Made by a program: the position numbers and the translations under genes
Notes under the pieces: generated by a model
Told to the model about the DNA's origin: nothing
The model's database searches: none
Seen by the model: only the letters and a program-made list of their open reading frames with translations
Origin: Streptomyces bluensis
GTDB lineage: Bacteria > Actinomycetota > Actinomycetes > Streptomycetales > Streptomycetaceae
Direction of reading: 5' to 3'
NCBI RefSeq assembly: GCF_014650715.1
Contig: NZ_BMVM01000026.1
Coordinates: 1 to 64,000 of the forward strand
Length of the DNA stretch: 64,000 nt
In this document: positions 45,210 to 53,871 of the stretch, piece after piece
Layout: every line of letters starts with the position of its first letter
Position numbering within the stretch: position 1 is the stretch's first letter

Positions 45210-46439
45210 TCAGTTGGACGCCAGCAGCTTCAGCTCGGGGTGGGCCGTGCCGCCCTCGATCGCCGTCGACGAGATGTGCGAGGCCACCCGCTCGTCGACC
45301 GGGTCGTTCGCCGGGTCGTCGTGGACGACGATGTGCTCGTAGGTGGTGGTGCGCTGGGCGGGGACCCGGTCGGCCTTGCGGATCAGGTCGATGATCTCCT
45401 GCCGGTTGGAGCGGTGCTTGGCGCCGGCCGACGACACCACGTTCTCCTCCAGCATGATCGAGCCGAGGTCGTCCGCACCGTAGTGCAGGGAGAGTTGACC
45501 GATCTCCTTGCCCGTCGTCAGCCAGGAGCCCTGGATGTGGGCGATGTTGTCCATGAAGATCCGCGCGATGGCGATCATCCGCAGGTACTCGAACAGCGTG
45601 GCCTGCGTACGGCCCTTGAGGTGGTTGTTCTCCGGCTGGTACGTGTACGGGATGAAGGCCCGGAAGCCGCCCGTCCGGTCCTGCACGTCACGGATCATCC
45701 GCAGGTGCTCGATGCGCTCGGCGTTCGTCTCGCCGGTACCCATGAGCATCGTGGAGGTGGACTCCACGCCGAGGTTGTGCGCGGTCTCCATGATCTCCAG
45801 CCAGCGCTCGCCGCTCTCCTTCAGCGGGGCGATGGCCTTGCGGGGCCGGGCGGGCAGCAACTCGGCGCCGGCGCCCGCGAAGGAGTCCAGACCGGCCGCG
45901 TGGATGCGCTGGATGGCCTCCTCCACGCTCACCTTCGAGATGCGGGCCATGTGCTCGACCTCGGACGCGCCCAGGGAGTGGATGACCAGCTGCGGGAACT
46001 CCTTCTTGATGGCGGCGAAGTGCTTCTCGTAGTACTCGACGCCGTAGTCCGGGTGGTGCCCGCCCTGGAACATGATCTGCGTGCCGCCGAGTTCGACCGT
46101 CTCGGCGCAGCGGCGCAGGATGTCGTCCAGGTCCCGGGTCCAGCCCTTGGCCGTGTCCTTCGGCGCGGCGTAGAACGCGCAGAACTTGCACGCCGTCACG
46201 CAGACGTTCGTGTAGTTGATGTTCCGCTCGATGATGTACGTCGCGATGTGCTCGACACCCGCGTACTTCCGCCGCCGTACGGCGTCCGCGGCGGCGCCCA
46301 GCGCGTGCAGCGGCGCGTCGCGGTAGAGGACGAGCGCCTCCTCGGGAGTGATCCGCCCACCCGCGGCGGCACGGTCGAGGACGGCTGTGACATCACAAGA
46401 CGTGACATCACACGACGTCAGGTCGGCCTTCTCGGTCAC
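45210..46439 (-). CDS. mqnC: cyclic dehypoxanthinyl futalosine synthase
   Basis: A 409-residue radical-SAM enzyme of the futalosine menaquinone pathway; it cyclises dehypoxanthine futalosine. The 4Fe-4S motif is Cys80-x3-Cys84-x2-Cys87 in CVTACKFCAF. Other MqnC marks: GGTQIMFQGGHHPDYGVEYY, IHAAGLDSFAGAGAELL, TSTMLMGTGETNAERIEHL, and QGSWLTTGKEIGQLSLHYGADDLG (quoted in part). GTG at 46439 has AAGGGA upstream. Codons 9-17 hold a 15-base tandem repeat (TSCDVTSCDV). Confidence 0.96.
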   Translation of the reverse strand: MTEKADLTSCDVTSCDVTAVLDRAAAGGRITPEEALVLYRDAPLHALGAAADAVRRRKYAGVEHIATYIIERNINYTNVCVTACKFCAFYAAPKDTAKGWTRDLDDILRRCAETVELGGTQIMFQGGHHPDYGVEYYEKHFAAIKKEFPQLVIHSLGASEVEHMARISKVSVEEAIQRIHAAGLDSFAGAGAELLPARPRKAIAPLKESGERWLEIMETAHNLGVESTSTMLMGTGETNAERIEHLRMIRDVQDRTGGFRAFIPYTYQPENNHLKGRTQATLFEYLRMIAIARIFMDNIAHIQGSWLTTGKEIGQLSLHYGADDLGSIMLEENVVSSAGAKHRSNRQEIIDLIRKADRVPAQRTTTYEHIVVHDDPANDPVDERVASHISSTAIEGGTAHPELKLLASN

Positions 46440-46579
46440 CGGGCGTCCCTTTCGTAGAGCCTCGCAAGGGTGCGGACAGACCGGACCAGCCTACGCCAGG
46501 GGCCGGAATCACCCGACGCCAGGCTGTGGACGACCGACCGCGACCGATCACGACCGGCACCCCCGCGCCGGGCCGCCCG

Positions 46580-47440
46580 TCAGGCCGCGTACGCCTCCAG
46601 CAGCACCCCCGCGAACGCCCCCGCGATCATGTACGGTCCCAGCGCGACCGGCGCCCTGCGCTCGGCGCGCCGCAGCAGGACGAGCGCCGTCACATGCACG
46701 CTCCCGAAGACGGACCCGGCGAACGTGCCCAGAAACAGCGCCCCCCACCCGTACCAGCCGAGCACCGCCCCGAGCCCGAGCGCCAGCTTCACATCGCCGA
46801 AGCCGAGGGCGATCGGCCTGATGAGGAAGAAGAGGAAGTAGAACCCGCCGAGCGCGAGGGCCCCGAACAGCGCCGTGCGCCATTCCCCGGCGTGTTCCGG
46901 CAGCAGCGAGGCCGCCCCCAGCAGCACGAGCGCCGTGCCGGCGAGCGGCAGTGTCAGCGGGTCCGGCAGCCGCTGCACACGCAGGTCCACCAGAGTGAGC
47001 AGCACGCCCACGGGCGCCAGCAGCAGCCAGACGGCCAGCTCGGGCCGCGTACCGGTGGCCAGCGCGAGGGCCGTGCACACGAGGGCGGTCACCAGCGCGA
47101 CGACGGGCGTGCTCGGACCGTACGACGCGCCTGCGTCAGCGCTGCCCACAGGCCCCGTCTGTCCCACAGGCCCCGTCTGTCCCGCAGGCCCCGAGTGCCC
47201 CACAGGCCCCACATGCCCCGCGTCGGCGGGAACGGCCGCCCCGCACGACCCGCACCGGGCGCGTCCGAGCCAGCCGCGCGCCGGGCCACTGATCGGATGC
47301 CCGGCCGGGCAGGCGTCCCGCCATGCGTCCTCCGGTTCGACCGACAGCCGGTACACGGCTCGCGGCACCAGCACACCGACGGCCGCCCCCCATACGGCGG
47401 CGGCGACGGCCACCCAGAGGTCGAGATCCACGCGATCCAC
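46580..47440 (-). CDS. A24 prepilin peptidase with collagen-like insert
   Basis: A 286-residue polytopic membrane aspartyl protease. The two catalytic Asp lie in LVDLRVQRLPDPLT and in GFGDVKLALGLGAVLGW (GxGDxKL motif). It cleaves type IV/Flp prepilin leaders and may methylate the new N-terminus. The cytoplasmic N-terminal loop has Cys in ACPAGHP and CGSC, a reduced zinc-site pattern, then nine Gly-X-Y triplets (GPVGHSGPAGQTGPVGQT region, residues about 80-105) of collagen type, which is unusual. No pilin genes are adjacent. Confidence 0.86.
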   Translation of the reverse strand: MDRVDLDLWVAVAAAVWGAAVGVLVPRAVYRLSVEPEDAWRDACPAGHPISGPARGWLGRARCGSCGAAVPADAGHVGPVGHSGPAGQTGPVGQTGPVGSADAGASYGPSTPVVALVTALVCTALALATGTRPELAVWLLLAPVGVLLTLVDLRVQRLPDPLTLPLAGTALVLLGAASLLPEHAGEWRTALFGALALGGFYFLFFLIRPIALGFGDVKLALGLGAVLGWYGWGALFLGTFAGSVFGSVHVTALVLLRRAERRAPVALGPYMIAGAFAGVLLEAYAA

Positions 47441-47479
47441 GCGCTCAGACTATGGGGATCGGAGTGCGTTGAACACGTG

Positions 47480-47545
47480 GTCCTTGGTGGTCTGCTTCTT
47501 GGTGTTCTGCTTCAGCTTCTTGGTGGTCTGCTTCAGCACCGCCGA
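47480..47545. repeat. repeats of CTTGGTGGTCTGCTTC
   Basis: Three copies or partial copies of the block CTTGGTGGTCTGCTTC lie in the 187-base gap between the prepilin peptidase and mqnA. They are followed at about 47580 by the inverted repeat GAATTCGCGAAGAATTC. Confidence 0.6.
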
Positions 47546-47627
47546 CGCACCGCAATGCGCCCGCCCTCCCCCACCCCGAATTCGCGAAGAATTCAGTTGC
47601 CCTTACTGCGAATGCAACGAGACCCCG

Positions 47628-48476
47628 TTACGGCGTCAGCAGTTCGACCCGCACGTCCGACGGGAAGCCCGTCGTCGGGCCCACGCGTCGCGCGAACTCA
47701 CTCACCGCCTCCAGTTGCGGGTCGCCGAAACGGAAGTCGAGCGTGGTGAAGTACCGCTCCAGGACCTCCTCGTCGAAGGCCTCCCAGCGGGCCGCGTGTT
47801 CCGCGACCTTTCCGACCTCGTCGAGGGAGAGGTCACGCGACGCCAGGAACGCCTCGTGCACTTGCCGGGTGACGACGGGCTCGCGCTCCAGGTAGTCGCG
47901 CCGGGCCGCCCAGACCGCGAAGACGAACGGCAGGCCCGTCCACTCCTTCCACAGGGAGCCCAGGTCGTGCACGTCGAGCCCGAACTTCGGCCCCTCGTGC
48001 AGGTTGGCCCGCAGGGCCGCGTCGCCGATGAGTACGGCGGCCTCGGCCTCCTGCATCATCAGCGGGAGGTCGGGCGGGCAGGTGTAGTAGGACGGGCGGA
48101 CCCCGACCTGCTCGGCGAGCAGCAACTGCGCGAGCCGTACGGATGTGCGTGAGGTCGAACCGAGCGCGACCCGGGCGCCGTCCAGCTGGTCCAGGGGCAC
48201 CTGGGAGACGATCACGCAGGACATCACCGGGCCGTCGCAGCCGACCGCGATGTCGGGGAACGCGATCAGTTCGTCCGTGTGCTTGAGGAACTCGACGAGC
48301 GTGATGGGCCCGATGTCGAGATCGCCCCGCACCAGCCTCTCGCTGAGCTTCTCCGGCGTGTCCTTCGTCAGCTCGAAGTCGAGGAGCGTTCCGGTCCGCG
48401 CGAGCCCCCAGTACAGGGGCAGGCAGTTCAGGAACTGGATGTGGCCGACGCGCGGCCGGGTGCGAGAATTGTCCAC
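47628..48476 (-). CDS. mqnA: chorismate dehydratase
   Basis: A 282-residue MqnA, first enzyme of the futalosine pathway, turning chorismate into 3-enolpyruvylbenzoate. It has a periplasmic-binding-protein-like fold. Marks: VGHIQFLNCLPLYWGL with the substrate-binding NCLP region, LDIGPITLVEFLKH, VALGSTSRTSVRLAQLLL, AAVLIGDAALRAN, and LPFVFAVWAARRD. GTG at 48476. Together with mqnC and menG nearby it shows the organism uses the futalosine route rather than the classical o-succinylbenzoate route. Confidence 0.95.
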   Translation of the reverse strand: MDNSRTRPRVGHIQFLNCLPLYWGLARTGTLLDFELTKDTPEKLSERLVRGDLDIGPITLVEFLKHTDELIAFPDIAVGCDGPVMSCVIVSQVPLDQLDGARVALGSTSRTSVRLAQLLLAEQVGVRPSYYTCPPDLPLMMQEAEAAVLIGDAALRANLHEGPKFGLDVHDLGSLWKEWTGLPFVFAVWAARRDYLEREPVVTRQVHEAFLASRDLSLDEVGKVAEHAARWEAFDEEVLERYFTTLDFRFGDPQLEAVSEFARRVGPTTGFPSDVRVELLTP

Positions 48477-48861
48477 ATCGCGAGGCTAGCCCTCATGGGG
48501 TACGGTGCAGCCTTCAGGGTGGCGGTTCCCCGGCGTCATACAAGCCACGACAAGCCGCGCACAAGCCATCCACAAGGCCCCCAAGTCGGGCAATACCGGT
48601 CTCCCTCGCCACATGGGCACCGTCAACCTCACTTTCGGTGGCCTTCAAACATTCGGGTGACGTGATCTTGCCCTCTATTGCTTTCGGCTGCCTGCGTGCT
48701 AGGCTCGCCGCAAGTTGCAGTTTGGTTTCCTTGCAGTACAGAGCCTGCGGAGCATGTGACCGCGGGCTCTCGTCGTTTTCAGACGTATGCAGTTGTGCAG
48801 CACTTGTTTTCACACTTGCAGGTTCTGGAGCAGGGCAACCCTTTGGGCCCAAGGAGGGCTT
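48477..48861 (+). promoter_or_regulatory. long leader and promoter region of the cold-shock gene
   Basis: No gene is supported in these 385 bases. The 3' 180 bases carry several TTGCAG or TGCAG copies (near 48714, 48732, 48788, 48796, 48821) and GC/AT-mixed blocks unlike coding DNA here. A long structured 5' UTR is common for bacterial cold-shock genes, so this may be a temperature-responsive leader. Confidence 0.55.
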
Positions 48862-49065
48862 ATGGCTACCGGAACCGTGAAGTGGTTCAACGCCGAAAAG
48901 GGCTTTGGCTTCATCGCCCAGGAAGGCGGAGGCCCCGACGTCTTCGTCCACTACTCCGCGATCAACGCGTCGGGTTTCCGTTCCCTTGAGGAGAACCAGG
49001 CGGTTTCCTTCGACGTGACCCAGGGTCCGAAGGGCCCGCAGGCGGAGAACGTCACCCCCATGTGA
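48862..49065 (+). CDS. CspA-family cold-shock protein
   Basis: A 67-residue OB-fold RNA/ssDNA-binding protein: MATGTVKWFNAEKGFGFIAQ with RNP1 KGFGFI (residues 13-18), RNP2 VFVHY (about 27-31), then the acidic-aromatic core. ATG at 48862 sits 8 bases after AAGGAGG. It acts as an RNA chaperone. Followed by a perfect terminator; preceded by a long leader. Confidence 0.96.
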   Translation: MATGTVKWFNAEKGFGFIAQEGGGPDVFVHYSAINASGFRSLEENQAVSFDVTQGPKGPQAENVTPM

Positions 49066-49160
49066 GCCTCCCGCTTCACCAGCCCTGCGCCGTGAGCCCA
49101 GCGCCATGAACGCAGTGCTGTGAGCCGGGTGCTCTGATCCGGACCTGAGAGCAGTACCCA

Positions 49161-49200
49161 AGGAGCCCCGCGCCATCCGGCAGCGGGGCTCCTGCCTTTT
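49161..49200 (+). terminator. terminator of the cold-shock gene
   Basis: A perfect 11-bp stem AGGAGCCCCGC (49161-49171) with GCGGGGCTCCT (49183-49193), followed by GCCTTTT, 96 bases after the stop. A classical intrinsic terminator. Confidence 0.9.
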
Positions 49201-49707
49201 CCGCCCGCGCCCCGCGGGAGCCTCACACGTACCGCATGACCAGGACGAACGTCGTCCCAGGCACCATCGCCAGGTGCTCCACCCTGCCCGGGAGGCGCGG
49301 CTCGGACGCGCGGAGGGGGCCGCCTGCCTGCCCCGAACAGCCCATGGGCGGGGGCAGTGGTGTTCCCGGGTCGGGGAGGGGCCGAACTCGGAGCTGATCC
49401 GGTACGCGCCCGGCCGGGTGGCCGCCGGCCGGGTGAAATCGCCGTCCCGCGGCAGAACGCGGGGGCGCTGGTGGTGCGGACCGCGGCGGCGGGCGCCGAG
49501 ACTCGCCACCAGCCATTCGGCGGTACGGGGCAGACCTGAGCGCGGCAGCCCAGCCGACGTCCGCCGCGCCACACCCTTCAGCTGCTTCTTGTCAGCTGTT
49601 TCTTGTCAGCTGCCTCTTGTCAGTTACTTCTTGGCGGCCTCGCAGGCCTGGGGCCGACCACATAGCCCCGCGAAAGTAAGGCCGGGGAGGGCGCAAGCGG
49701 CGGGACC

Positions 49708-50019
49708 GTGTCGAGCCAACCACGTGGCGGACGACGAACTCCCCGGCCCGCGCGGTCGCCCGAGTACCCCACCCGCACGTGGTGGGCGTCCACGACCTGG
49801 TCGAGTCCGAGGACCGGCCCCAGTCAGGTCGTCCGGTCCACGACCGGCCGGCAGCGGGTGGCCGGGGTGTCCGTCCAGCGGGGAGACCAGGTCACGAAGC
49901 TGACCCCCCGGCCGGCCGGGAGCGGCGCCCTGCACCTGCGGATCAACGACGCCGAGACCTGCGACCACGACAACAGGGGCTCGCTGACCGTGCAGGTGAG
50001 CGTCGCCCACCAGCCGTGA
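49708..50019 (+). pseudogene. possible fragment of a lectin-like secreted protein
   Basis: Only the last 45 residues look like protein: GDQVTKLTPRPAGSGALHL, then RINDAETCDHDNRGSLTVQV. This resembles the closing strands of LecA/PA-IL-like beta-sandwiches (RxND...DNxGSLTV). The upstream half in this frame lacks coding bias, and no signal peptide or clear start is present. Probably a remnant; it could be a divergent small gene. Confidence 0.3.
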
Positions 50020-50179
50020 CGGGCCGCCGCCGTCCGAGGACATGCCTCACCGGAAAGCGCACACTGGAAGGAGACCGGAAGTAGACAACCGGAAGTAGAA
50101 GGCCATGCACCATGAAGGCCACGCGCGAAGGCCATGCGCCGCGAAGGCCAAGCGTCATGAGCGACCGCGGAGGTGAGCC

Positions 50180-50611
50180 ATGAGCACCCTCGAAGAACAC
50201 GTCGACGTCGGAGTTCCACTCGACAAGGCCTGGGACAGCCTTCACCGGACGGAGAACTACCCACGCTTCCTGGAAGGGGTCCGTGACGCCCGTACGGAAG
50301 CGGAGGGGCGGGCGCGTCTGGACGTCGAGGCCGGCGGACGGGCCCGCGAGGTCGAGGCCGAGGTGTCCGACCGCGTGCGGGAACGTGTGATGAAGTGGCA
50401 GACCAGGGGCGCCCCCGATCTCGCGGGTTCCTTCTCGTTGCAGCCGATCGACCAGAACCACACCCGGGTCCAGGCACGGCTCGAATACGACCCCGGCACG
50501 GTCAGGGAGGCCTTCGGGGGACCGAGGGGCTTCGCCCAGGCGAACGCGATCGAGCGGCTCGTCCGCAGCGATCTGGAGCACTTCAAGGAGTACGTGGAAC
50601 ACGGGCGGTGA
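50180..50611 (+). CDS. SRPBCC-family (polyketide cyclase/dehydrase-like) protein
   Basis: A 143-residue protein with the START/SRPBCC helix-grip pattern: LEEHVDVGVPLDKAWDSLHR, then NYPRFLEGV, RVMKWQTRGAPDLAGSFSLQPI, and a long C-terminal helix (AIERLVRSDLEHFKEYVEH). Likely binds a hydrophobic ligand; no catalytic role can be assigned. ATG at 50180 follows GGAGGTGAGCC. The DUF2235 gene starts 66 bases on in the same direction. Confidence 0.85.
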   Translation: MSTLEEHVDVGVPLDKAWDSLHRTENYPRFLEGVRDARTEAEGRARLDVEAGGRAREVEAEVSDRVRERVMKWQTRGAPDLAGSFSLQPIDQNHTRVQARLEYDPGTVREAFGGPRGFAQANAIERLVRSDLEHFKEYVEHGR

Positions 50612-50677
50612 GCGGCAGCGAGGCCATCTCCGCCTGGGCAATGGCCAGTTGCGGGACGCGATGCGATCATGCATGTC

Positions 50678-51928
50678 ATGGCCAAGCGTCTGATCGTCTG
50701 CTGCGACGGAACGTGGAACCTCGCCGACCAGCCCAGCAAGACCAACGTCACCAAAGTCGCCCTCTCCGTGCGTCCACGGTCCGCCGCCGGGGTGGAGCAG
50801 CGCGTGTACTACCACAGCGGGGTCGGCACACGTCGCTGGGAACGGCTGCGGGGAGGGGCGTTCGGACTGGGCCTGTCGCGGAACGTCATCGCCGTCTACC
50901 GCTTCCTCGTCCACAACTACGAGCCCGGTGACGAGCTGTACCTGTTCGGCTTCAGCCGGGGCGCGTTCACCGCGCGCAGCCTGGCGGGACTCATACGCAA
51001 CTCCGGGATCCTGCGCCGCGAGAACGCCGACCGGATCAAGGAGGCGTGGGCCCTGTACCGGGACCGGGTCGAGAAGCCGAACGGTGCGGCCTCCACCCTG
51101 TTCCGCCGGGCGTTCGCGCACGAGCCGGAGATCCACTTCATCGGGGTCTGGGACACGGTGGGCGCCCTGGGCATCCCGGTTCCGGGACCTCGGTGGCTCA
51201 AGCCGGTCGTGAACCTGGTCAACCGCCGCTGGGCGTTCCACGACACCGAACTGAGCAGCCATGTGAAGGGTGCCTTCCACGCGCTGGCCATAGACGAGCA
51301 GCGCACGGCGTTCCGGCCGACGCTGTGGACCCGGCCGCCCGGCACCACCGACAGCGAGCACGAACTGAGGCAGGTGTGGTTCGCCGGGGTGCACAGCGAC
51401 GTCGGCGGCGGCTACCCGGAGACGTCCCTCTCCGACATCGCCCTGCTGTGGATGCTCCATCACGCCCGCAGATACGGGCTGGAGTTCAACACCGCGGCCC
51501 TGAACCCGACCGGGCCGCGCGAGATGCGTCCGGACCGGAGCATCGAGTTCAGGGTGCGGCCCCTCGTCATGGGCGAGCTGCACGACTCGCGGACGGGACT
51601 GTACCGACTGGCCGGGCCGCTGCACCGGCCCATAGGGCGCACGGCGGACGGCGGCGGCCCCGACGGGAGCCAGTACCTGGCCGTCACCGCCAGAGACCGC
51701 CACGACGGGGACCCGGCCTACCGGCCGCCGGAGCTCGACCGGTATCTCGACCGGGATCGCGACCGGGATCGCGACCGGGATCGCGACGACCCGGCGGGCA
51801 TACGACTCGAACCGGTGTCCCTGGACGTCCGCGCCGCGGACCTGACGAGCGTCGCCCGGTCCGTCCTGCCGTCGCCCGACGGAGCGGGCCGGACGACGGC
51901 AGGGCGGAAGAAGCCGGACAACGCCTGA
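50678..51928 (+). CDS. DUF2235-domain alpha/beta hydrolase (Tle1-like fold)
   Basis: 416 residues from ATG 50678 (MAKRLIVCCDGTWN); two further codons to 50669 are possible. DUF2235 marks: VCCDGTWN, YYHSGVGT, ELYLFGFSRGAFTARSLAGLI with the GFSRG nucleophile elbow (Ser at about 90), HFIGVWDTVGALGIP with the acid, and VWFAGVHSDVGGGYPE with the His. The same catalytic domain occurs in type VI lipase effectors, but this is a stand-alone protein with no secretion signal. The tail has a 12-base DNA repeat giving (DR)n near residue 360. Confidence 0.87.
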   Translation: MAKRLIVCCDGTWNLADQPSKTNVTKVALSVRPRSAAGVEQRVYYHSGVGTRRWERLRGGAFGLGLSRNVIAVYRFLVHNYEPGDELYLFGFSRGAFTARSLAGLIRNSGILRRENADRIKEAWALYRDRVEKPNGAASTLFRRAFAHEPEIHFIGVWDTVGALGIPVPGPRWLKPVVNLVNRRWAFHDTELSSHVKGAFHALAIDEQRTAFRPTLWTRPPGTTDSEHELRQVWFAGVHSDVGGGYPETSLSDIALLWMLHHARRYGLEFNTAALNPTGPREMRPDRSIEFRVRPLVMGELHDSRTGLYRLAGPLHRPIGRTADGGGPDGSQYLAVTARDRHDGDPAYRPPELDRYLDRDRDRDRDRDRDDPAGIRLEPVSLDVRAADLTSVARSVLPSPDGAGRTTAGRKKPDNA

Positions 51929-51938
51929 CGGAGCGACC

Positions 51939-53777
51939 CTAGATCGTGATCTCCAGCTCAGCGTCCGTGAACGTGCCGTGCGGCGGGTTGATGTCGGTCT
52001 CCCCTCCCCTGCCGTCGCAGCCGCGGTCGGGGTTGAACATCAGGTACGTGCCGGACGAGCACGAGATCCACATCTCGGCGTCGCCGCCGATCACGAGGCT
52101 GCCCGACAGGTTCGCGCCGCCCTGCACGATCGCGTTGTCCTTGACGACCACGTTGCCGCCGACCGTGGCCCCGGAGTTGACCCACGACAGGCCCTCGATG
52201 CGGGCGTTTCCGGTGACCGTCGAGTTGCCGAAGACCGCGGCGCGCGGGCCGACGTAGACCGTGGAGGCGACGTTGGCGCGGTTGTCGACCCAGCCGCCGC
52301 CGTTGGCGTGCCAGTGGCCGCCGCCGGTCGCGGCCGGCTTCTGGTAGCCGGGTTCGTAGCCGGAGGGCGTGGCGCCGCTGACGCGGAACTCGTACGGGTA
52401 GCGGTAGTTCTTCGGATAGCCGTCGAGGAAGGCGTAGCGGTGGACCGTGGACGGAGTGCCGGTCACCACCAGATAGACGTCCTTCTCGCCCGGCTGGGTC
52501 TGGAAGCTGATCTGGCCGTCCGCGCTGCTGGAGACCGATCCGTAGCGGGGGGTGCCGTTCCGCACGGCCACGAAGCCGTACGACCATCCCGATCCCGCGG
52601 CCGCGTTCACATGCCCCTTGAAGTGCAGCTTGATCAGGGCGCCGTCACTCGACGGCACCAGCTTGATCTTGTTGTAGGCGTAGTCGGAGGGCGCGAGGGC
52701 GTCGGGGATCGCGTAGTGGCCGGCCGACTGGTTCACCGCGTTCACGGGGACGCCGTTGTAGGCGTTGATGAAGCCCGCGCCGTACACGTTGTTGATGAAC
52801 GGCATGATGTGGCTGCGGTTGGAGTAGTCGTAGGTGACCTGGCGTTGCGCGTACTCGGCCACCCGGGCATTGAGCTGGGCCTGTGTCAGGTTGTTGATGC
52901 GGCGGTACGCCTCCAGGGGGTGCTCGTTGTTCCTCGCCTGGTTCCAGAGGTCGTTGAACGTCTTGATGCCGCCGTACTTGTCGACCAGGTACTGGACGAG
53001 CATCCAGTTGCCGTAGTGGTGGCGGCTGGAGGAGTACGCCAGGTTCTCGGTGCGCAGGAACCGGGTCAGGTCGCCCGCGCCGCCGTCCGGGTAGACCTGC
53101 ATCGCCATGAACTCGGCGCTCGTCTCCCAGAAGGTGCCCGCGGACGGGTCGGTGAAGCCCAGGCCGCCGCCCTTGCCGAGGAACGTGTAGTTCTGGAAGA
53201 CATGGCCCAGTTCGTGGGCCAGGCCCCAGGAGCCGGGTGCCGCCGCGGCCGGTGCGATGTTGATGACGCCGACGCGGCCGTCGGCCGAGCCGCCGGTGGC
53301 CCAGGCGTCGAGGGCGGTGCGGTTCCAGGTCCGGGTGATGATCACGTCGATCTTGTGCTGGGCCAGCAGGCCCGTCTCCGGCGTGAACTTCATCGTGTTC
53401 ACGTAGGAGGAGTACAGGTTCTCCAGCTGGGCGAGGATGTTGTCCGGGTCGAAGCGGTACTCGGCGGGGGCGTTCCTCGGGTCGGTGCCCGACTTCTCGC
53501 CCCACAGGAGGATGAAGTTCGCCGACTCCTTGGTGCGGTTCTGCGCCCACGGGACCTCGCCCGTCGAGGCCCAGCTGGGCGGGATGTAGACGCTCTTCGC
53601 CGCTGCGGTCCGAGCCACCGCGGTCCGAGCCGCTGCCGGTTGAGCCGCTGCCGGTTGAGCGGCTGCCGCTGCCGTTGCCGGGGGCGCGACGGCCAGGGCC
53701 GCGCCCAGGGCCCAGAGTGCCAGCACGACGCATATTCGTTGTGCCCATGTCAATAAGCTGCGTGGAGCGGCCGTCAT
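51939..53777 (-). CDS. secreted Svx/AvrXca-like (DUF6055) zinc metalloprotease with beta-helix tail
   Basis: A 612-residue precursor. The signal peptide (residues 1-40) is followed by a low-complexity AAQPAAAQPAAARTAVART segment from an 18-base repeat. The catalytic region contains HExxH in WGLAHELGHVFQNYTFLG and a downstream Glu in WETSAEFMAMQVY; DUF6055-type proteins share this. A C-terminal beta-helix shows hexad-like repeats (VYVGPRAAVFGNSTVTGNAR, AIVQGGANLSG). ATG 53777 has GGAGG upstream. Svx of Pectobacterium is a secreted virulence protein. A CebR box lies 69-82 bases upstream. Probable target: plant or other extracellular proteins. Confidence 0.85.
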   Translation of the reverse strand: MTAAPRSLLTWAQRICVVLALWALGAALAVAPPATAAAAAQPAAAQPAAARTAVARTAAAKSVYIPPSWASTGEVPWAQNRTKESANFILLWGEKSGTDPRNAPAEYRFDPDNILAQLENLYSSYVNTMKFTPETGLLAQHKIDVIITRTWNRTALDAWATGGSADGRVGVINIAPAAAAPGSWGLAHELGHVFQNYTFLGKGGGLGFTDPSAGTFWETSAEFMAMQVYPDGGAGDLTRFLRTENLAYSSSRHHYGNWMLVQYLVDKYGGIKTFNDLWNQARNNEHPLEAYRRINNLTQAQLNARVAEYAQRQVTYDYSNRSHIMPFINNVYGAGFINAYNGVPVNAVNQSAGHYAIPDALAPSDYAYNKIKLVPSSDGALIKLHFKGHVNAAAGSGWSYGFVAVRNGTPRYGSVSSSADGQISFQTQPGEKDVYLVVTGTPSTVHRYAFLDGYPKNYRYPYEFRVSGATPSGYEPGYQKPAATGGGHWHANGGGWVDNRANVASTVYVGPRAAVFGNSTVTGNARIEGLSWVNSGATVGGNVVVKDNAIVQGGANLSGSLVIGGDAEMWISCSSGTYLMFNPDRGCDGRGGETDINPPHGTFTDAELEITI

Positions 53778-53845
53778 GTGGGGGGCCTCCATTCGACGAA
53801 TGGGTTCGGCTCCGCGTTCCCGGGCGGAGCCGCGTCATGGTGCCA

Positions 53846-53859
53846 TGGGAGCGCTCCCA
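53846..53859. promoter_or_regulatory. CebR-type operator
   Basis: TGGGAGCGCTCCCA is the exact 14-bp palindrome known for CebR, the LacI-family repressor of cellobiose/cellotriose utilisation in Streptomyces. It stands 69-82 bases before the start of the Svx-like protease gene and just beyond the MFS stop, so it most likely controls the protease. No cebR gene is in this window. Confidence 0.8.
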
Positions 53860-53871
53860 AAGCCAGTGCGG

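Larger units (their letters stand above)
49066..50179. other. largely non-coding, possibly decayed region
   Basis: Apart from the csp terminator and a lectin-like fragment, no gene is supported. Frames such as that ending near 49223 on minus or 49357-49539 on plus show patches of coding bias without coherent proteins. The last 100 bases hold repeats of GAAGGCCA(T/C)GC (50097-50155) just before the SRPBCC gene. Confidence 0.5.

Noticed and set aside
49223..49516. Minus-strand 97-codon frame after the cold-shock gene
   Set aside because: Only the last 15 residues look protein-like; no homologous domain or start signal seen.
50669..51928. DUF2235 protein as a type VI secretion effector
   Set aside because: No T6SS genes or effector-associated domains; Gram-positive context; only the hydrolase fold is shared.
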